The notes beneath the pieces are model-generated. The model saw nothing but the letters and a program-made list of their open reading frames with translations, did not search any database and had not been told where the DNA came from. A stretch of DNA of 64,000 bases from Thermoleophilia bacterium UBA6103. Lineage in GTDB: Bacteria; Actinomycetota; Thermoleophilia; UBA2241. Where the stretch lies: contig DIWP01000045.1 of assembly GCA_002423545.1 (NCBI GenBank), forward strand, positions 1 through 64,000, written 5' to 3'. Below, one piece after another: positions 26,753 to 37,591 of the stretch (position 1 is its first letter; every line of letters starts with the position of its first letter). The position numbers and the translations under genes are program-made.

Positions 26753-28432
26753 TCATGGCCGCCGAGCACGGCCCTCGCGGCGCCGGACTCGGCCTCGACT
26801 CAGGGTGCGAGACCGACCCCGGGGGTCGCCGGCGACCACACGAAGTGTCGCCAGGGTCGGGTCCTGCGGTCCCTGGATCGCCAGACCGCGCCGACCGGCC
26901 TCGATCAGGTAGGCCACCAGCTCTGCGGTGATCTCCTCACCGGGGCCGATCACCGGTACGCCGGGCGGGTACGGCGTCGCCATCTCGGCGCACACCTCGC
27001 CGACGCAGTCCCGCAGCGGTACCGCCCGGGAGGCGGCGAAGTACGCCTCCCGCGGCGTCATCAGAAGTCGGGAGAAGGGCGGCAGAGTCAAGCTCAGCGC
27101 GGCGCGGGTCGAGTGCGGGCCGCCCCGGTCCTGCCGGCCGCGGCCGCTGCGACCGTCGTCGCGGAGCAGTGGGCCTCTGGCCGCGATGTCGGTCAGCGCG
27201 GACACCAGCCGACCGGTCGTCTCCGGGGTGTCGGCAAAGGAGACGTTCATGACGATGTTCAGCGCGTCGGCAGCCTCGACGGCGATGCGATACCGGCGGC
27301 GCAGCTCCCACTCGAGCTCGTAGCCGGCCCAGCCGAGCTCCGCCAGCGAGACGGTCAGACGGGTCCGGTCGAAGTCGGACACGGAGCGACGCGCGAGGAT
27401 CTCCGACCCCATGCAGCGCATGCCGGGGATGGCGCAGAGCCGGTCCCGGACCGCCTCCGCCAGCTCCACCGCGTAGCTCCACAGCCTCTCCCCGTCGGTC
27501 ATCATCTGCGACCGCGCGGCGTCGATGGAGGCGAGGATGGGCACCAGCATGCTCGTACTGGCGAACAGCCTGACGATGGCGGCCAGCCGCTCCAGGTCGA
27601 GGCGTCGTCCCTGGGCGCCGATCAGCGATGCCTGCGAGACGCCGCTCAGCATCTTGTGGATGCTGGTGACGAACGCGTCGGCACCCTGGGACACGGCGTC
27701 CGGAGGCAGGGCGTCGCAGAACCGCAGGTGCGCCCCCCAGGCCTGATCGACGGCCACCACCGTCTTGCCGGCGCTGCGCACCACGCCGGCGATGTCGGCG
27801 CAGCAGCCGTTGTAGCTGGGCGAGCTGACGAAGACGGCGGCCGCTGCCGGGCTTTCGGCGAGGGCGGACGCGAAGCGCTCCGCGGGTACGTTGAGCGGTA
27901 CTCCCCACTCGGGGTCGATCTCGGGCTCCACATAGCGGGGCGTGGCGCCGGAGAGGAGCAGGCCGCCCAGCAATGCCTTGTGGGCGTTCCTCGGCGTGAC
28001 CACGACGCTTCCCGGCGGCGCCAGGGCCACCGCCAGGGTGTGCAGCCCGCCGCTCGATCCGTTGGTCAGGAAGAAGGCGCGTGACGTGCCCCACGCGTCT
28101 GCCGCCAGACGCTCCGCGGCCGGCAGGTAGCCGCCGCGCTGCCGCGAGTCCTCGAAGCCGGGCATGAGGCAGAGATCGACGTCGAGGGCCGCGCCGAGGG
28201 CTTCGCGCAGCTTGCGTGGGGCGCCGGTGCCGCGCTTGTGACCGGGCGTGTGGAAGGCGAGGTAGTCCCGCTCGCGGTAGCGCAGGAGTCCGTCGAGGAC
28301 CGGCGTAGGAGCATCGGGGCACTCGGTGTCGGGGCGCTCGGCCTCGACTTCCGGCACGGCACGGATGTCGTGGGTCGGCGGTCGGTCGTCACGACCCACA
28401 GCCGCCGGCGCGTGGGTGCTCATCCCGCTCAT
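26753..28432 (-). CDS. Orn/Lys/Arg decarboxylase family protein
   Basis: A 559-residue fold-type I PLP decarboxylase of the small, wing-less type found in Gram-positives. Landmarks are YLAFHTPGHKRGTG, TNGSSGGLHTLAVAL at the phosphate site, VDQAWGAHLRF with the cofactor Asp, Schiff-base Lys260 in TSIHKMLSG, and the C-terminal CVGEVCAEMATPYPPGVPV with the PPGxP turn. ATG 28432 is preferred over the longer opening at 28495 because GGAGG lies 7 bases before it. Whether it acts on arginine, lysine or ornithine is unresolved. A nearby agmatine deiminase remnant makes arginine decarboxylation to agmatine an attractive guess. It lies downstream of the lrp gene on the same strand, separated by a large hairpin. 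Confidence 0.87.
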   Translation of the reverse strand: MSGMSTHAPAAVGRDDRPPTHDIRAVPEVEAERPDTECPDAPTPVLDGLLRYRERDYLAFHTPGHKRGTGAPRKLREALGAALDVDLCLMPGFEDSRQRGGYLPAAERLAADAWGTSRAFFLTNGSSGGLHTLAVALAPPGSVVVTPRNAHKALLGGLLLSGATPRYVEPEIDPEWGVPLNVPAERFASALAESPAAAAVFVSSPSYNGCCADIAGVVRSAGKTVVAVDQAWGAHLRFCDALPPDAVSQGADAFVTSIHKMLSGVSQASLIGAQGRRLDLERLAAIVRLFASTSMLVPILASIDAARSQMMTDGERLWSYAVELAEAVRDRLCAIPGMRCMGSEILARRSVSDFDRTRLTVSLAELGWAGYELEWELRRRYRIAVEAADALNIVMNVSFADTPETTGRLVSALTDIAARGPLLRDDGRSGRGRQDRGGPHSTRAALSLTLPPFSRLLMTPREAYFAASRAVPLRDCVGEVCAEMATPYPPGVPVIGPGEEITAELVAYLIEAGRRGLAIQGPQDPTLATLRVVAGDPRGRSRTLSRGRVRRREGRARRP

Positions 28433-28567
28433 CTCGACGCCTCCATGCCCGCCGCGAGGGTCCTCAGTGCCGCCATCGGTCGCGTACACTGGCATGGCGG
28501 TGCTGTGTCAGTGCTTCGGCCTGATGCTCCACTTGTAGAAGAAGACACTGATGTGCGTCAAGAAGAC

Positions 28568-28654
28568 CGCAGAGTCTGCGGTGAGAGGGACTCCAGGCGT
28601 GATATCTCACGCCTGGAGATCGACCGGACCGCGGACTCCACCGCAGGCTCTGCG
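28568..28654 (-). terminator. Nested inverted repeat, probable terminator of the lrp gene
   Basis: The inner hairpin is CTCCAGGCGTGA, loop TATC, TCACGCCTGGAG (28591-28618), with 12-bp perfect arms. Outer arms at 28568-28583 and 28639-28654 (16 bases, one mismatch) enclose it. Read on the minus strand it follows the lrp stop and precedes the decarboxylase; bases after the outer arm read TCTTCTTG, weakly T-rich. A terminator is the simplest reading. A regulatory cruciform or operator is possible. Confidence 0.5.
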
Positions 28655-28679
28655 ACGCCGATGCGGTCCTTGCCGGCGC

Positions 28680-29138
28680 TTACGCGGTGGCCGGCCAGCC
28701 GGTGTCCGTCTTCACTTCGGAGAGGGCCAGCATGGTCTCGAACTTGGCCACGCCGGGGATGGCGGCCAGATCGACGCGGAGGATCTCTCTGAGGTGAGCC
28801 AGATCGTGGACGGCGACGTGGAGGACGTAGTCGAACTGGCCGGTGACGTGAGTGCAGGTGACGAGGCTCCGGACCCGGCCGATGCGCTCCTCGAAGCGAG
28901 CGATCGACTCCTCGTTGTGCAGGCGCAGGCGCACGCCGATGAGCGCCTGGACCGACAGACCGAGGGCCTCGGGCGAAACGAGCGCCCGGTATCCGCCGAT
29001 GCTGCCGTCGGACTCCAGACGGCGTACGCGTTCGAGGGTCGCCGACGGCGAGAGGCCGATCCTCTCGGCGAGCGCGGCGTTGGTCTGCCGTCCGTCGGCC
29101 TGCAGCGCCAGCAGGATCGAGCGGTCGATGTCGTCCAT
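28680..29138 (-). CDS. Lrp/AsnC-family transcriptional regulator
   Basis: A 152-residue regulator. The N-terminal helix-turn-helix is DRSILLALQADGRQTNAALA then ERIGLSPSATLERVRRLESD, and the C-terminal RAM/ACT ligand domain includes CTHVTGQFDYVLHVAVHDL with the conserved GxxDxxL pattern. Such proteins sense amino acids and often control adjacent transport or catabolic genes. Candidate targets are the downstream decarboxylase on the same strand and the divergent DMT-DMT/SulP transporters. Confidence 0.93.
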   Translation of the reverse strand: MDDIDRSILLALQADGRQTNAALAERIGLSPSATLERVRRLESDGSIGGYRALVSPEALGLSVQALIGVRLRLHNEESIARFEERIGRVRSLVTCTHVTGQFDYVLHVAVHDLAHLREILRVDLAAIPGVAKFETMLALSEVKTDTGWPATA

Positions 29139-29405
29139 CGGTCACGACTCCCATCATCGGCCTATCGATTGTCGGACCGTAGTGTATGCGGAGCTGGACA
29201 TCGTGTGCCGTACGGTCTCTCGTCTCAGGCTCTCGACACCGCTGTCGACGGTGCGTGGCGCTGCCCGGATGACCGAGCTCCGTCCATGAGGTGCCGCACG
29301 GGGGTCGGGCAGCGCCTCTTCTGAGCGCGGCTCCGATCGCGGGCGGCCGCCGCCCGGACCGTCGCTCTCCGTCGCGTGGTCTGCCGGCATGGTAGCCTGC
29401 CGGGC

Positions 29406-30500
29406 ATGACCAGCGCTCTTGCCGCCAGACGACGAAAGGCCGCCTCGTCGGGGTATGGCGTCGCTCTGCTCAGCGGCGCCGGGTGGGGTGTCTCCAACAT
29501 CGTCAACGGGCTGGCGCTGGCGATGGCTCCGTTCGCGCTCTCCGCACGCTGGCTGCTGGCGCCGCTGGTGGCGGCGACGCTCTACGAGGGACTGCGCGCC
29601 GTCTGGCAGGTCGCCTACGTCGGCGCCACGCGTCGCTGGCGCGACCTGTCGCCGGTGGTGCGCTGCCGTCGCGGCAGCCTGTACGCCGCCGCCGCGGCGC
29701 TGGCCGGCGGCCCCTGGGCGACCGGCTTCTTCTTCCTGTCCATCGCCCTCGCCGGCGTCACGTACGGCGTGACGATATCGGCCACTGCGCCGGCCTTTGG
29801 AGCGCTGTGGGGCGCCGTGTTCCTGCGCGACAGGATCGGGCCGCGTGGCTGGGCGGGCGTCCTGCTGTCGGTGGCCGGTGCCGCGGTGGTCGCCTACCAT
29901 CCGCCGGAGGGAGCGCCGCCGCACTTCTACCTCGGTGTGCTGTGCGCGGTGCTCACGGCGCTGGGCTGGTCGTTCGAGGCGCTCTGCGCCCAACGCGCGA
30001 TGGGGCATCTGACGCCGACGGCTGTGGCCACCGTGCGCCAGGTGCTCTCGTTCGTGGTTCTGGCGGCCGTACTGGTGCCGCTGCTCGGCGGCGCCGGGCT
30101 GTTCGTCGAGGCGGTCGCCTCGCCGTCGGCGCTGGTGCTCTTCGCGGCGGCGCTGGCCGGTGCGGCGTCGTACCAGCTCTACTTCGTGGCCGTGCACCTC
30201 GTGGGGCTGGCGCGGGCGATGCCGCTCAACCTCACGTACGTGCTGTGGACGGCGCTGCTGGGCGTCGTCTTCCTGAGCGAGCCGCCGACGTGGCAGCTGG
30301 GGGTCGGCGCCGTGGCCATCGTCGCCGGCGCCTCACTGGTGGTCAGGTCGGGCCGCCTGCCCGAGGAGGCGGCGGTGGTGGCCGGCCCGGCGCCGCTGGA
30401 GGTGCCGGTCACCGAGCCGCATCGTGCCGTGCCGGTCGCCGAGCCGCGGCCTGAGGCGGCGGCGGAGCCCGGCGCCGCGCGTGACGGAGGAGGATCGTGA
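29406..30500 (+). CDS. DMT-superfamily (EamA-like) transporter
   Basis: A 364-residue protein with ten predicted membrane helices in two EamA-like halves (the first half ends GWAGVLLSVAGAAVVAY, the second WQLGVGAVAIVAGASLVV). Family members export metabolites or amino acids. ATG 29406 is used; the open frame extends ten codons upstream from GTG 29376 without a ribosome site. The C-terminus is a Pro/Glu/Ala-rich cytoplasmic tail. Its stop overlaps the GTG of the SulP gene (30497-30500), and it is divergent from the Lrp-type regulator, which may control it. Confidence 0.87.
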   Translation: MTSALAARRRKAASSGYGVALLSGAGWGVSNIVNGLALAMAPFALSARWLLAPLVAATLYEGLRAVWQVAYVGATRRWRDLSPVVRCRRGSLYAAAAALAGGPWATGFFFLSIALAGVTYGVTISATAPAFGALWGAVFLRDRIGPRGWAGVLLSVAGAAVVAYHPPEGAPPHFYLGVLCAVLTALGWSFEALCAQRAMGHLTPTAVATVRQVLSFVVLAAVLVPLLGGAGLFVEAVASPSALVLFAAALAGAASYQLYFVAVHLVGLARAMPLNLTYVLWTALLGVVFLSEPPTWQLGVGAVAIVAGASLVVRSGRLPEEAAVVAGPAPLEVPVTEPHRAVPVAEPRPEAAAEPGAARDGGGS

Positions 30501-32254
30501 CAAGGTTCGCGGCTCGAGCGGGGCGGTTCCTGCCCTCCCGGGCCGATCTGCCGCGCGACCTGCTGGCCGGACTGACGCTGGGCACGGCGCAGATCGGCGT
30601 GACCATGGCGTACACCATCCTCGCCGGCGTGCCGCCGGTGCACGGGCTCTACGCGACCATGATCGGCACGCCGGTCGGCGCCCTGACACTGAGCACGCAG
30701 CGCATGGCGATGGTCACCACGGCGGCGCTCTGTCTCACCGCCGGCTCGGCGCTCACCGGCCTGCCGGCGGACCAGCGCATCGACGGCCTCATCACGCTGA
30801 CGCTGCTCTGCGGTCTGGTGATGCTGGTGGCCGGTCTCCTGCGGGCCGGGGCCCTGGTCCGCTTCATCTCCAGGGCCGTCATGGCCGGCTTCATGGCCGG
30901 GGTCGTGCTGCAGATCGTACTGGCGCAGCTTCCGCCTCTGACCGGATACGTGAGCGAGCGCGACAACAGGGTCCTGCAGGCGGTCGACCTGCTGGCACAT
31001 CTGGGAGCCGTCGATCCGGCGACGCTGCTCGTGGGCATCGGCACCATCGCAACGGTGCTCCTCCTCTCGCTGACCCGTCTGCGGCTCCTGGCGATGGCGG
31101 CCGTGCTGGTGGTGGGCACGGCCGTGGTGGCCTTGCTGGGGCTCTCCACGGTGGCGACGGTCGGCGACATCGCGCCCATCCCCAGCGGGTTCCCGCTGCC
31201 GCGTCTGCCCGACATGGGCCTGGCTCCACAGTTGCTGGCGCCGGCCCTGGCGCTGGCCATCGTCGGGCTCGTGCAGGCGGCCGGCATCAGTGCCTCGGTC
31301 CGCAACGCCGACGGCAGCCCCGGCGAGACGTCGCGGGACTTCGTGGCTCACGGGCTCGCCAACGTCGTGGGCGGCAGCTTCGGTGGCGCCCCGGTCGGTG
31401 GCTCGGTGGCGGCGACCGCGGTCAACACGGCCGCCGGCGCACGCTCGCGCTGGTCGTCGGTCTTCGCCGGCATCGTGGTGATGGTCGTCGTGCTGGTGGC
31501 GGTACCGCTGGTGGCAGCGGTGCCGCAGGCGGTCATCGCCGGCATCGTGGTCGTGGCGGCGGTCGGTCAGGTCAAGCCGGCCGTGATGCGCGACATCTGG
31601 GCCGCCGACAGACTTTCGGCGGGTGTGATGGCGCTCACGTTCGCGCTCGTCCTGGTGCTGCCGATCCACTGGGCGGTGCTGATCGGGGCCGGCATCTCGC
31701 TCGTCAAGTACGTGTATCAATCGTCGCTGGACGTCCGTGTGGTCTGTCTGACGGTCGGCAGCGGCGGACGCTGCCGGGAGTCGCAGGCGCCGTCACGGCT
31801 GGCAGACGACACCGTGCTGGCGCTCGACATCTACGGCAGCCTCTTCTTCGCCGCCGGCCCCAAGCTCAAGCGGTCGCTGCCGGCGGTGGACGGGGCGCGC
31901 CGGGCGGTCGTCGTGCTCAGGCTGCGCGGCCGGGGCAGGCTGCACAGCGCCGTGCTGGCGCTGCTGCGCGACTATGCGGCCGAGCTCGTGAGTGGCGGCG
32001 GACGTCTCTACCTGGCGGGCGTGGGAGCGGAGATGCGCGAGCAGATGCGGCGCACGGGGCTGCTGGCGATGCTCGGCGAGGATGCCGTGCTGCCGGCCAC
32101 CGACGAGCCGTACCGTGCCTGCGAGCTGGCGGTGGAGCACGGGCGTGAGTGGCTGGCCGCCGGCGATCGCGAGCGTGAGCGGAGCCGGCGGGAGTCCGGC
32201 ACCGACGACGGTCCCGGCGGCGCCGAGGGGGGCGGCCAGGACCGCTCGGGATGA
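30497..32254 (+). CDS. SulP (SLC26) anion transporter with STAS domain
   Basis: 585 residues. The membrane core carries the family marks DLLAGLTLGTAQIGVTMAY, VHGLYATMIGTPVGALT and GSFGGAPVGGSVAATAVN. A C-terminal STAS domain follows (VVVLRLRGRGRLHSAVLALL then GGGRLYLAGVG). SulP proteins carry sulfate, bicarbonate or dicarboxylates; the substrate is not evident. It is translationally coupled (GTGA) to the upstream DMT transporter. The last 40 residues are a charged tail. Confidence 0.9.
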   Translation: MTRFAARAGRFLPSRADLPRDLLAGLTLGTAQIGVTMAYTILAGVPPVHGLYATMIGTPVGALTLSTQRMAMVTTAALCLTAGSALTGLPADQRIDGLITLTLLCGLVMLVAGLLRAGALVRFISRAVMAGFMAGVVLQIVLAQLPPLTGYVSERDNRVLQAVDLLAHLGAVDPATLLVGIGTIATVLLLSLTRLRLLAMAAVLVVGTAVVALLGLSTVATVGDIAPIPSGFPLPRLPDMGLAPQLLAPALALAIVGLVQAAGISASVRNADGSPGETSRDFVAHGLANVVGGSFGGAPVGGSVAATAVNTAAGARSRWSSVFAGIVVMVVVLVAVPLVAAVPQAVIAGIVVVAAVGQVKPAVMRDIWAADRLSAGVMALTFALVLVLPIHWAVLIGAGISLVKYVYQSSLDVRVVCLTVGSGGRCRESQAPSRLADDTVLALDIYGSLFFAAGPKLKRSLPAVDGARRAVVVLRLRGRGRLHSAVLALLRDYAAELVSGGGRLYLAGVGAEMREQMRRTGLLAMLGEDAVLPATDEPYRACELAVEHGREWLAAGDRERERSRRESGTDDGPGGAEGGGQDRSG

Positions 32255-32350
32255 GCGGAGCCCACAGAAGGGCCGCCCGGATCACGGTCCCGGTGCCGCC
32301 CAGAGCGACGGCCGGGGCGCCCGGCGTGAGCCGGTGGCGCGGTCATGTGC

Positions 32351-32379
32351 TTGCACCGTACGGGGCGTGAAAGTAGAAT
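32351..32379 (+). promoter_or_regulatory. Promoter of the leu leader/leu operon
   Basis: TTGCAC (32351-32356), a 17-base spacer and TAGAAT (32374-32379) make a textbook sigma-70-type promoter. Transcription would begin about 7 to 10 bases after TAGAAT, at or just before the ATG of the leader peptide (32389), so the leader message is leaderless or nearly so. Confidence 0.75.
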
Positions 32380-32388
32380 CGCGTGACC

Positions 32389-32493
32389 ATGCGCAGCAGC
32401 ACCGCAGCAGATCGTCGCTCGGAGGGCCCCATTGAGGTACGTGCCCTCACGCTCGGCCTGCTCCTGCTCCTCCCCCTGCGGGGGGATGCGTAA
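32389..32493 (+). CDS. Leucine-rich leader peptide of the leu operon
   Basis: A 34-codon frame ATG...TAA whose product ends VRALTLGLLLLLPLRGDA. Eight of eleven consecutive codons are Leu (CTC/CTG). It lies between a strong promoter and leuA, the classic arrangement of a leu attenuator in which ribosome stalling at Leu codons controls expression of the following genes. The ATG lies 9 bases after the -10 box, so translation is probably leaderless; an in-frame GTG at 32383 is an alternative. GGAGGG at 32421-32426 lies inside the frame but precedes only an ATT in this frame. Not on the list of longer open frames because of its size. Confidence 0.8.
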   Translation: MRSSTAADRRSEGPIEVRALTLGLLLLLPLRGDA

Positions 32494-32739
32494 CAGCCTG
32501 TCTGGCCGTCCGGCCATCCTACGAAGAGAGCCACAGCGAGAGGCGTCTCGCGCGGCGTCGGCACATCCCGTCACGGGATCTCGTCCCGTCCGTCTCGCAC
32601 CACCGTCCCGCTGGTCGGCTCGTCCCGTCCACCCTTGCAGGGATCCGGGATGTGGGCTCTTGACGGAATGCGGACGCCATCCGAGCGTCCGGGATCGCAC
32701 CGCAGAGCAGACGTCCGGCAGGAGGAGGTGCGGCACACA
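32494..32739 (+). promoter_or_regulatory. leu leader region with alternative pairings
   Basis: The 246 bases between the leader peptide and leuA. CACATCCCG (32562-32570) can pair with distal CGGGATGTG (32646-32654, 9 bp perfect). Its inner part ATCCCG (32565-32570) can instead pair with adjacent CGGGAT (32574-32579, loop TCA). These two structures are mutually exclusive. A further hairpin GGACGC/GCGTCC lies at 32672-32690, just before the leuA ribosome site. No T-tract terminator is visible, so control could be translational or Rho-dependent. An overlapping open frame 32432-32743 appears to be incidental. Confidence 0.45.
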
Positions 32740-34409
<1,670 letters not shown>

Positions 34410-34410
<1 letters not shown>

Positions 34411-35702
34411 TGGCGAGCACGATCGCGGAGAAGATCCTCGCCCGGGCGGCGGGCCTGGCCGAGGTCCACCCCGGCCAGATCGTGGAGGCGACCGTCGACC
34501 TCGCCCTGGCCAACGACGTCACCGGGCCGCTGGCGATCGACGAATTCGAGAAGGCCGGCTTCGAGCGGGTCTACGATCCCAGCCGCGTGGCGCTCGTCTG
34601 CGACCACTTCACGCCCAACAAGGACATCAAGTCGGCCGGTCAGGTGAAGCGCGTGCGCGACTTCGCCCGCGCGCACGGCATCGACAAGTTCTGGGAGGTC
34701 GGGCGCGTCGGCATCGAGCACGCGCTGCTGCCCGAGCTGGGGCTCATCGCGCCCGGCGACCTGGTCGTCGGCGCCGACTCGCACACCTGTACGTACGGTG
34801 CTCTGGCGGCCTTCGGCACCGGCATCGGCTCCACCGACTTCGCCGCCGCCATGGCGTGGGGCCGCACCTGGCTGCGCGTCCCCGAGAGCATGAAGTTCGT
34901 CTATCGCGGCCGTCCGTCGCGCTGGGTGACCGGCAAGGACCTGATCCTGGACACCATCGGCAGGATCGGCGTCGACGGCGCCCTCTACCGGGCCATGGAG
35001 TTCACCGGCGAGGCCATCGACGTGATGGGCATGGACGGCCGCCTGACGATGGCCAACATGGCCATCGAGGCCGGCGGCAAGGCCGGCATCGTCGGTCACG
35101 ACGAGACGACCGCCAAGTACCTGGCCTCGCGGCCCGAGGGCAGCCGGGCGCGGACCGCCGGCGAGGTCTTCGTCAGCGACCCCGACGCCGAGTACGCGGA
35201 CGTCCTCGAGATCGACGCGTCCGCCGTGCCGCTGACGGTCGCCGTGCCGCACCTGCCGGCCAACAGCCGGCCGGCAGCGCATCTCACCGACATCGAGATC
35301 GACCAGGTGGTCATCGGCAGCTGCACCAACGGTCGCCTCTGCGACCTGCAGCAGGCGGCCGCCATCCTGCGCGGCCGCAGCGTCCACCCGCGCGTGCGGC
35401 TCATCATCCTGCCCGGTACGCAGCAGGTGTGCCTCGACGCGGCCGCCGACGGCACCATGCAGACGCTCATCGAGGCCGGTGCCGCCTTCAGCACGCCGAC
35501 GTGCGGCCCCTGTCTGGGCGGCCACATGGGCATCCTGGCGGCCGGCGAGCGCGCCGTCAGCACCACCAACCGCAACTTCGTCGGCCGCATGGGCGACGTC
35601 ACCAGCGAGGTCTACCTGGCGAGCCCGTACGTGGCCGCCGCGTCGGCCGTCGCCGGTCACATCGCCACGCCGGACATGGTCTGCACCGACGGGAAGACGT
35701 GA
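34410..35702 (+). CDS. leuC: 3-isopropylmalate dehydratase large subunit
   Basis: Aconitase-family subunit, 430 residues, which with LeuD isomerises 2- to 3-isopropylmalate. The [4Fe-4S] ligands are visible in GSCTNGRLCDLQ and PTCGPCLGGHMG, and the substrate region in VVGADSHTCTYGALAAFGTG. ATG 34410 shares a base with the leuA stop (TGATG), and GAAGGAG lies just upstream. It is the short (about 420-430 residue) LeuC type common in archaea and many bacteria. Confidence 0.94.
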
Positions 35703-35712
35703 GGAGCCTGGG

Positions 35713-36267
35713 ATGATCTTCGAGGGCAAGGTGCACAAGTACGGCCGCGACGTCGACACCGACGTCATCATCCCGGCCCGCTACCTCACCACGAGCGACC
35801 CGGCCGAGCTGGCGTCGCACGCGATGGAAGACATCGACGCCGAGTTCGTGAAGCGGGTCGAGCCGGGCGACATCATCGTCGCCGACGACAACTTCGGCTG
35901 CGGCTCCAGCCGTGAGCACGCGCCGGTCGCGCTCAAGGCGTCCGGCGTCTCGGTGGTCGTGGCGGCCAGCTTCGCGCGCATCTTCTACCGCAACGCCATC
36001 AACGTCGGGCTGCCGATCGTGGTCTGCCCGGAGGCGGCGCGCGAGGCGCTCGGCGGCGACCTGCTGAAGGTCGACGCCGTCGCCGGCGTCATCGAGAACG
36101 TCACCCGGGGCACGCGGTTCGAAGCCGAGCCGTTCCCGCCGTTCATGCAGCAGCTCATCGAGCGCGGCGGGCTGCTGCCGTACGTTCGCGCCCGCCTCGA
36201 GGAAGAGCAGGCGGCCGCGGGGAAGACGGCCGCAGACGCGCCGGCCGGCACAGAGGGGGACTCCTGA
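35713..36267 (+). CDS. leuD: 3-isopropylmalate dehydratase small subunit
   Basis: The swivel-domain partner of LeuC, 184 residues. It begins KVHKYGRDVDTDVIIPARYL and has the substrate-binding NFGCGSSREHAPVAL and SFARIFYRNAINVGLPIV. GAGGAG is 7 bases before the ATG, and the gene follows leuC by ten bases. The last 25 residues are an extra Ala/Glu-rich tail. Confidence 0.94.
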   Translation: MIFEGKVHKYGRDVDTDVIIPARYLTTSDPAELASHAMEDIDAEFVKRVEPGDIIVADDNFGCGSSREHAPVALKASGVSVVVAASFARIFYRNAINVGLPIVVCPEAAREALGGDLLKVDAVAGVIENVTRGTRFEAEPFPPFMQQLIERGGLLPYVRARLEEEQAAAGKTAADAPAGTEGDS

Positions 36268-36361
36268 GCGGCGGCGCCCGGGGCGCTCCTGAGCCCCGCG
36301 CGCTGAGGCCGACGACGACAGACAGCACAGACTGCACACCATCGCACAGCGGAGAGGAACC

Positions 36362-37444
36362 ATGACGACGACGTACAAGATCGCGGTGCTGCCCGGCGAC
36401 GGCACGGGCCCCGAGGTGGTCGATGAGGGGCTGAAGGTCCTGCAGGCCGCCGCTGCCAAGCACGCCTTCGCGCTCGACCTGACGCACTACGACTTCGGCG
36501 GCGACCGCTACCTCGCCACCGGCGAGATCCTGCCGGCCTCGGCGATCGACGAGCTGAAGCAGGTCGACGCGATCTACCTGGGCGCCGTGGGGCACCCCGA
36601 CGTGGCGCCCGGCATCCTGGAGAAGGGCCTCCTGCTCAGCCTCCGCTTCGCGCTGGACCAGTACATCAACCTGCGTCCGGTGCGCCTGTACCCCGGCGTG
36701 GATACTCCGCTGAAGGACAAGGGCCCCAAGGAGATCGACTACGCCGTGGTCCGCGAGAACTCGGGCGACATGTACGCCGGCGGTGGCGGCATCATGATGA
36801 AGGACACCCCGCACGAGGTCGCGGTGCAGAACATGCTGTACAGCCGCGCCCAGGTGGACCGCTGCCTGCGGTGGGCCTTTGACTACACGCGCCAGCACGG
36901 CAAGAAGGCGCGCGGCATCGGCGAGGACAACACCCTCGGGCTGGTCGGCAAGACCAACGTGCTGACCTTCGTCTACGACCTCTGGGAGCGCCGCTTCAAC
37001 GAGATCGGCGAGGAAGAGTACCCGGACATCAAGCGCGAGTACTACCACGTCGACGCCTGCTGCATGTGGATGGTCAAGAGCCCGGAGTGGTTCGACGTGC
37101 TGGTGACCGGCAACATGTTCGGCGACATCATCACCGACCTGGGCGCCATCACGCAGGGCGGCATGGGCGTCGCGGCCGGCGGCAACATCAACCCCGAGGG
37201 CGTCAGCATGTTCGAGCCCATCGGCGGCTCGGCTCCCAAGTACACCGGTCTGGGCGTGATCAACCCCATCGCGGCCATCGTGGCCGGCGCGATGCTGCTC
37301 GACGACATCGGGGAGAAGCAGGCGGCCGAGGACGTCGAGAACGCGGTCGCCGAGGTCACCGGCACGAAGATGAAGGGCATGGCGTCGGGCAAGATGGGCT
37401 ACTCGACGTCCGAGGTCGGCGACCTGGTAGCCGAACGCGTGTGA
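36362..37444 (+). CDS. leuB: 3-isopropylmalate dehydrogenase
   Basis: Beta-decarboxylating dehydrogenase of 360 residues, giving 2-ketoisocaproate with NAD+. It begins KIAVLPGDGTGPEVVDEGLK, has RENSGDMYAGGGG at the substrate loop, the catalytic Tyr/Lys region, and GNMFGDIITDLGAITQGGMG with the metal-binding Asp residues. AGAGGAAC precedes the ATG. Related isocitrate or tartrate dehydrogenases are less likely given the leuACD context. Confidence 0.93.
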   Translation: MTTTYKIAVLPGDGTGPEVVDEGLKVLQAAAAKHAFALDLTHYDFGGDRYLATGEILPASAIDELKQVDAIYLGAVGHPDVAPGILEKGLLLSLRFALDQYINLRPVRLYPGVDTPLKDKGPKEIDYAVVRENSGDMYAGGGGIMMKDTPHEVAVQNMLYSRAQVDRCLRWAFDYTRQHGKKARGIGEDNTLGLVGKTNVLTFVYDLWERRFNEIGEEEYPDIKREYYHVDACCMWMVKSPEWFDVLVTGNMFGDIITDLGAITQGGMGVAAGGNINPEGVSMFEPIGGSAPKYTGLGVINPIAAIVAGAMLLDDIGEKQAAEDVENAVAEVTGTKMKGMASGKMGYSTSEVGDLVAERV

Positions 37445-37445
37445 T

Positions 37446-37513
37446 CGATGCAGGCATGAGGTCGGATGCAGGTCGGTCCGAGGTCGGATGCAGGTCCGAG
37501 CCCGGATGCAGGT
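37446..37513. repeat. Short degenerate tandem repeats between leuB and ilvE
   Basis: GGATGCAGGT occurs at 37464, 37486 and 37504, with a further variant (CGATGCAGGC) at 37446, at intervals of about 18-22 bases. The first unit begins right after the leuB stop. No function is evident. Confidence 0.6.
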
Positions 37514-37519
37514 TAGAGA

Positions 37520-37547
37520 CTGACTCTTAAGTAGAGGTTGATAGTTA
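37520..37547 (+). promoter_or_regulatory. Possible internal promoter before ilvE
   Basis: A notably A/T-rich stretch (37514-37550) in a GC-rich genome contains CTGACT (37520-37525) and TAGTTA (37542-37547), 16 bases apart. It may start transcription of ilvE-cimA and downstream genes separately from leu. Confidence 0.35.
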
Positions 37548-37591
37548 TCGCGCTCGGCCCGGCTGGGCGCGGCGGCGAGGAGGACGGACGG

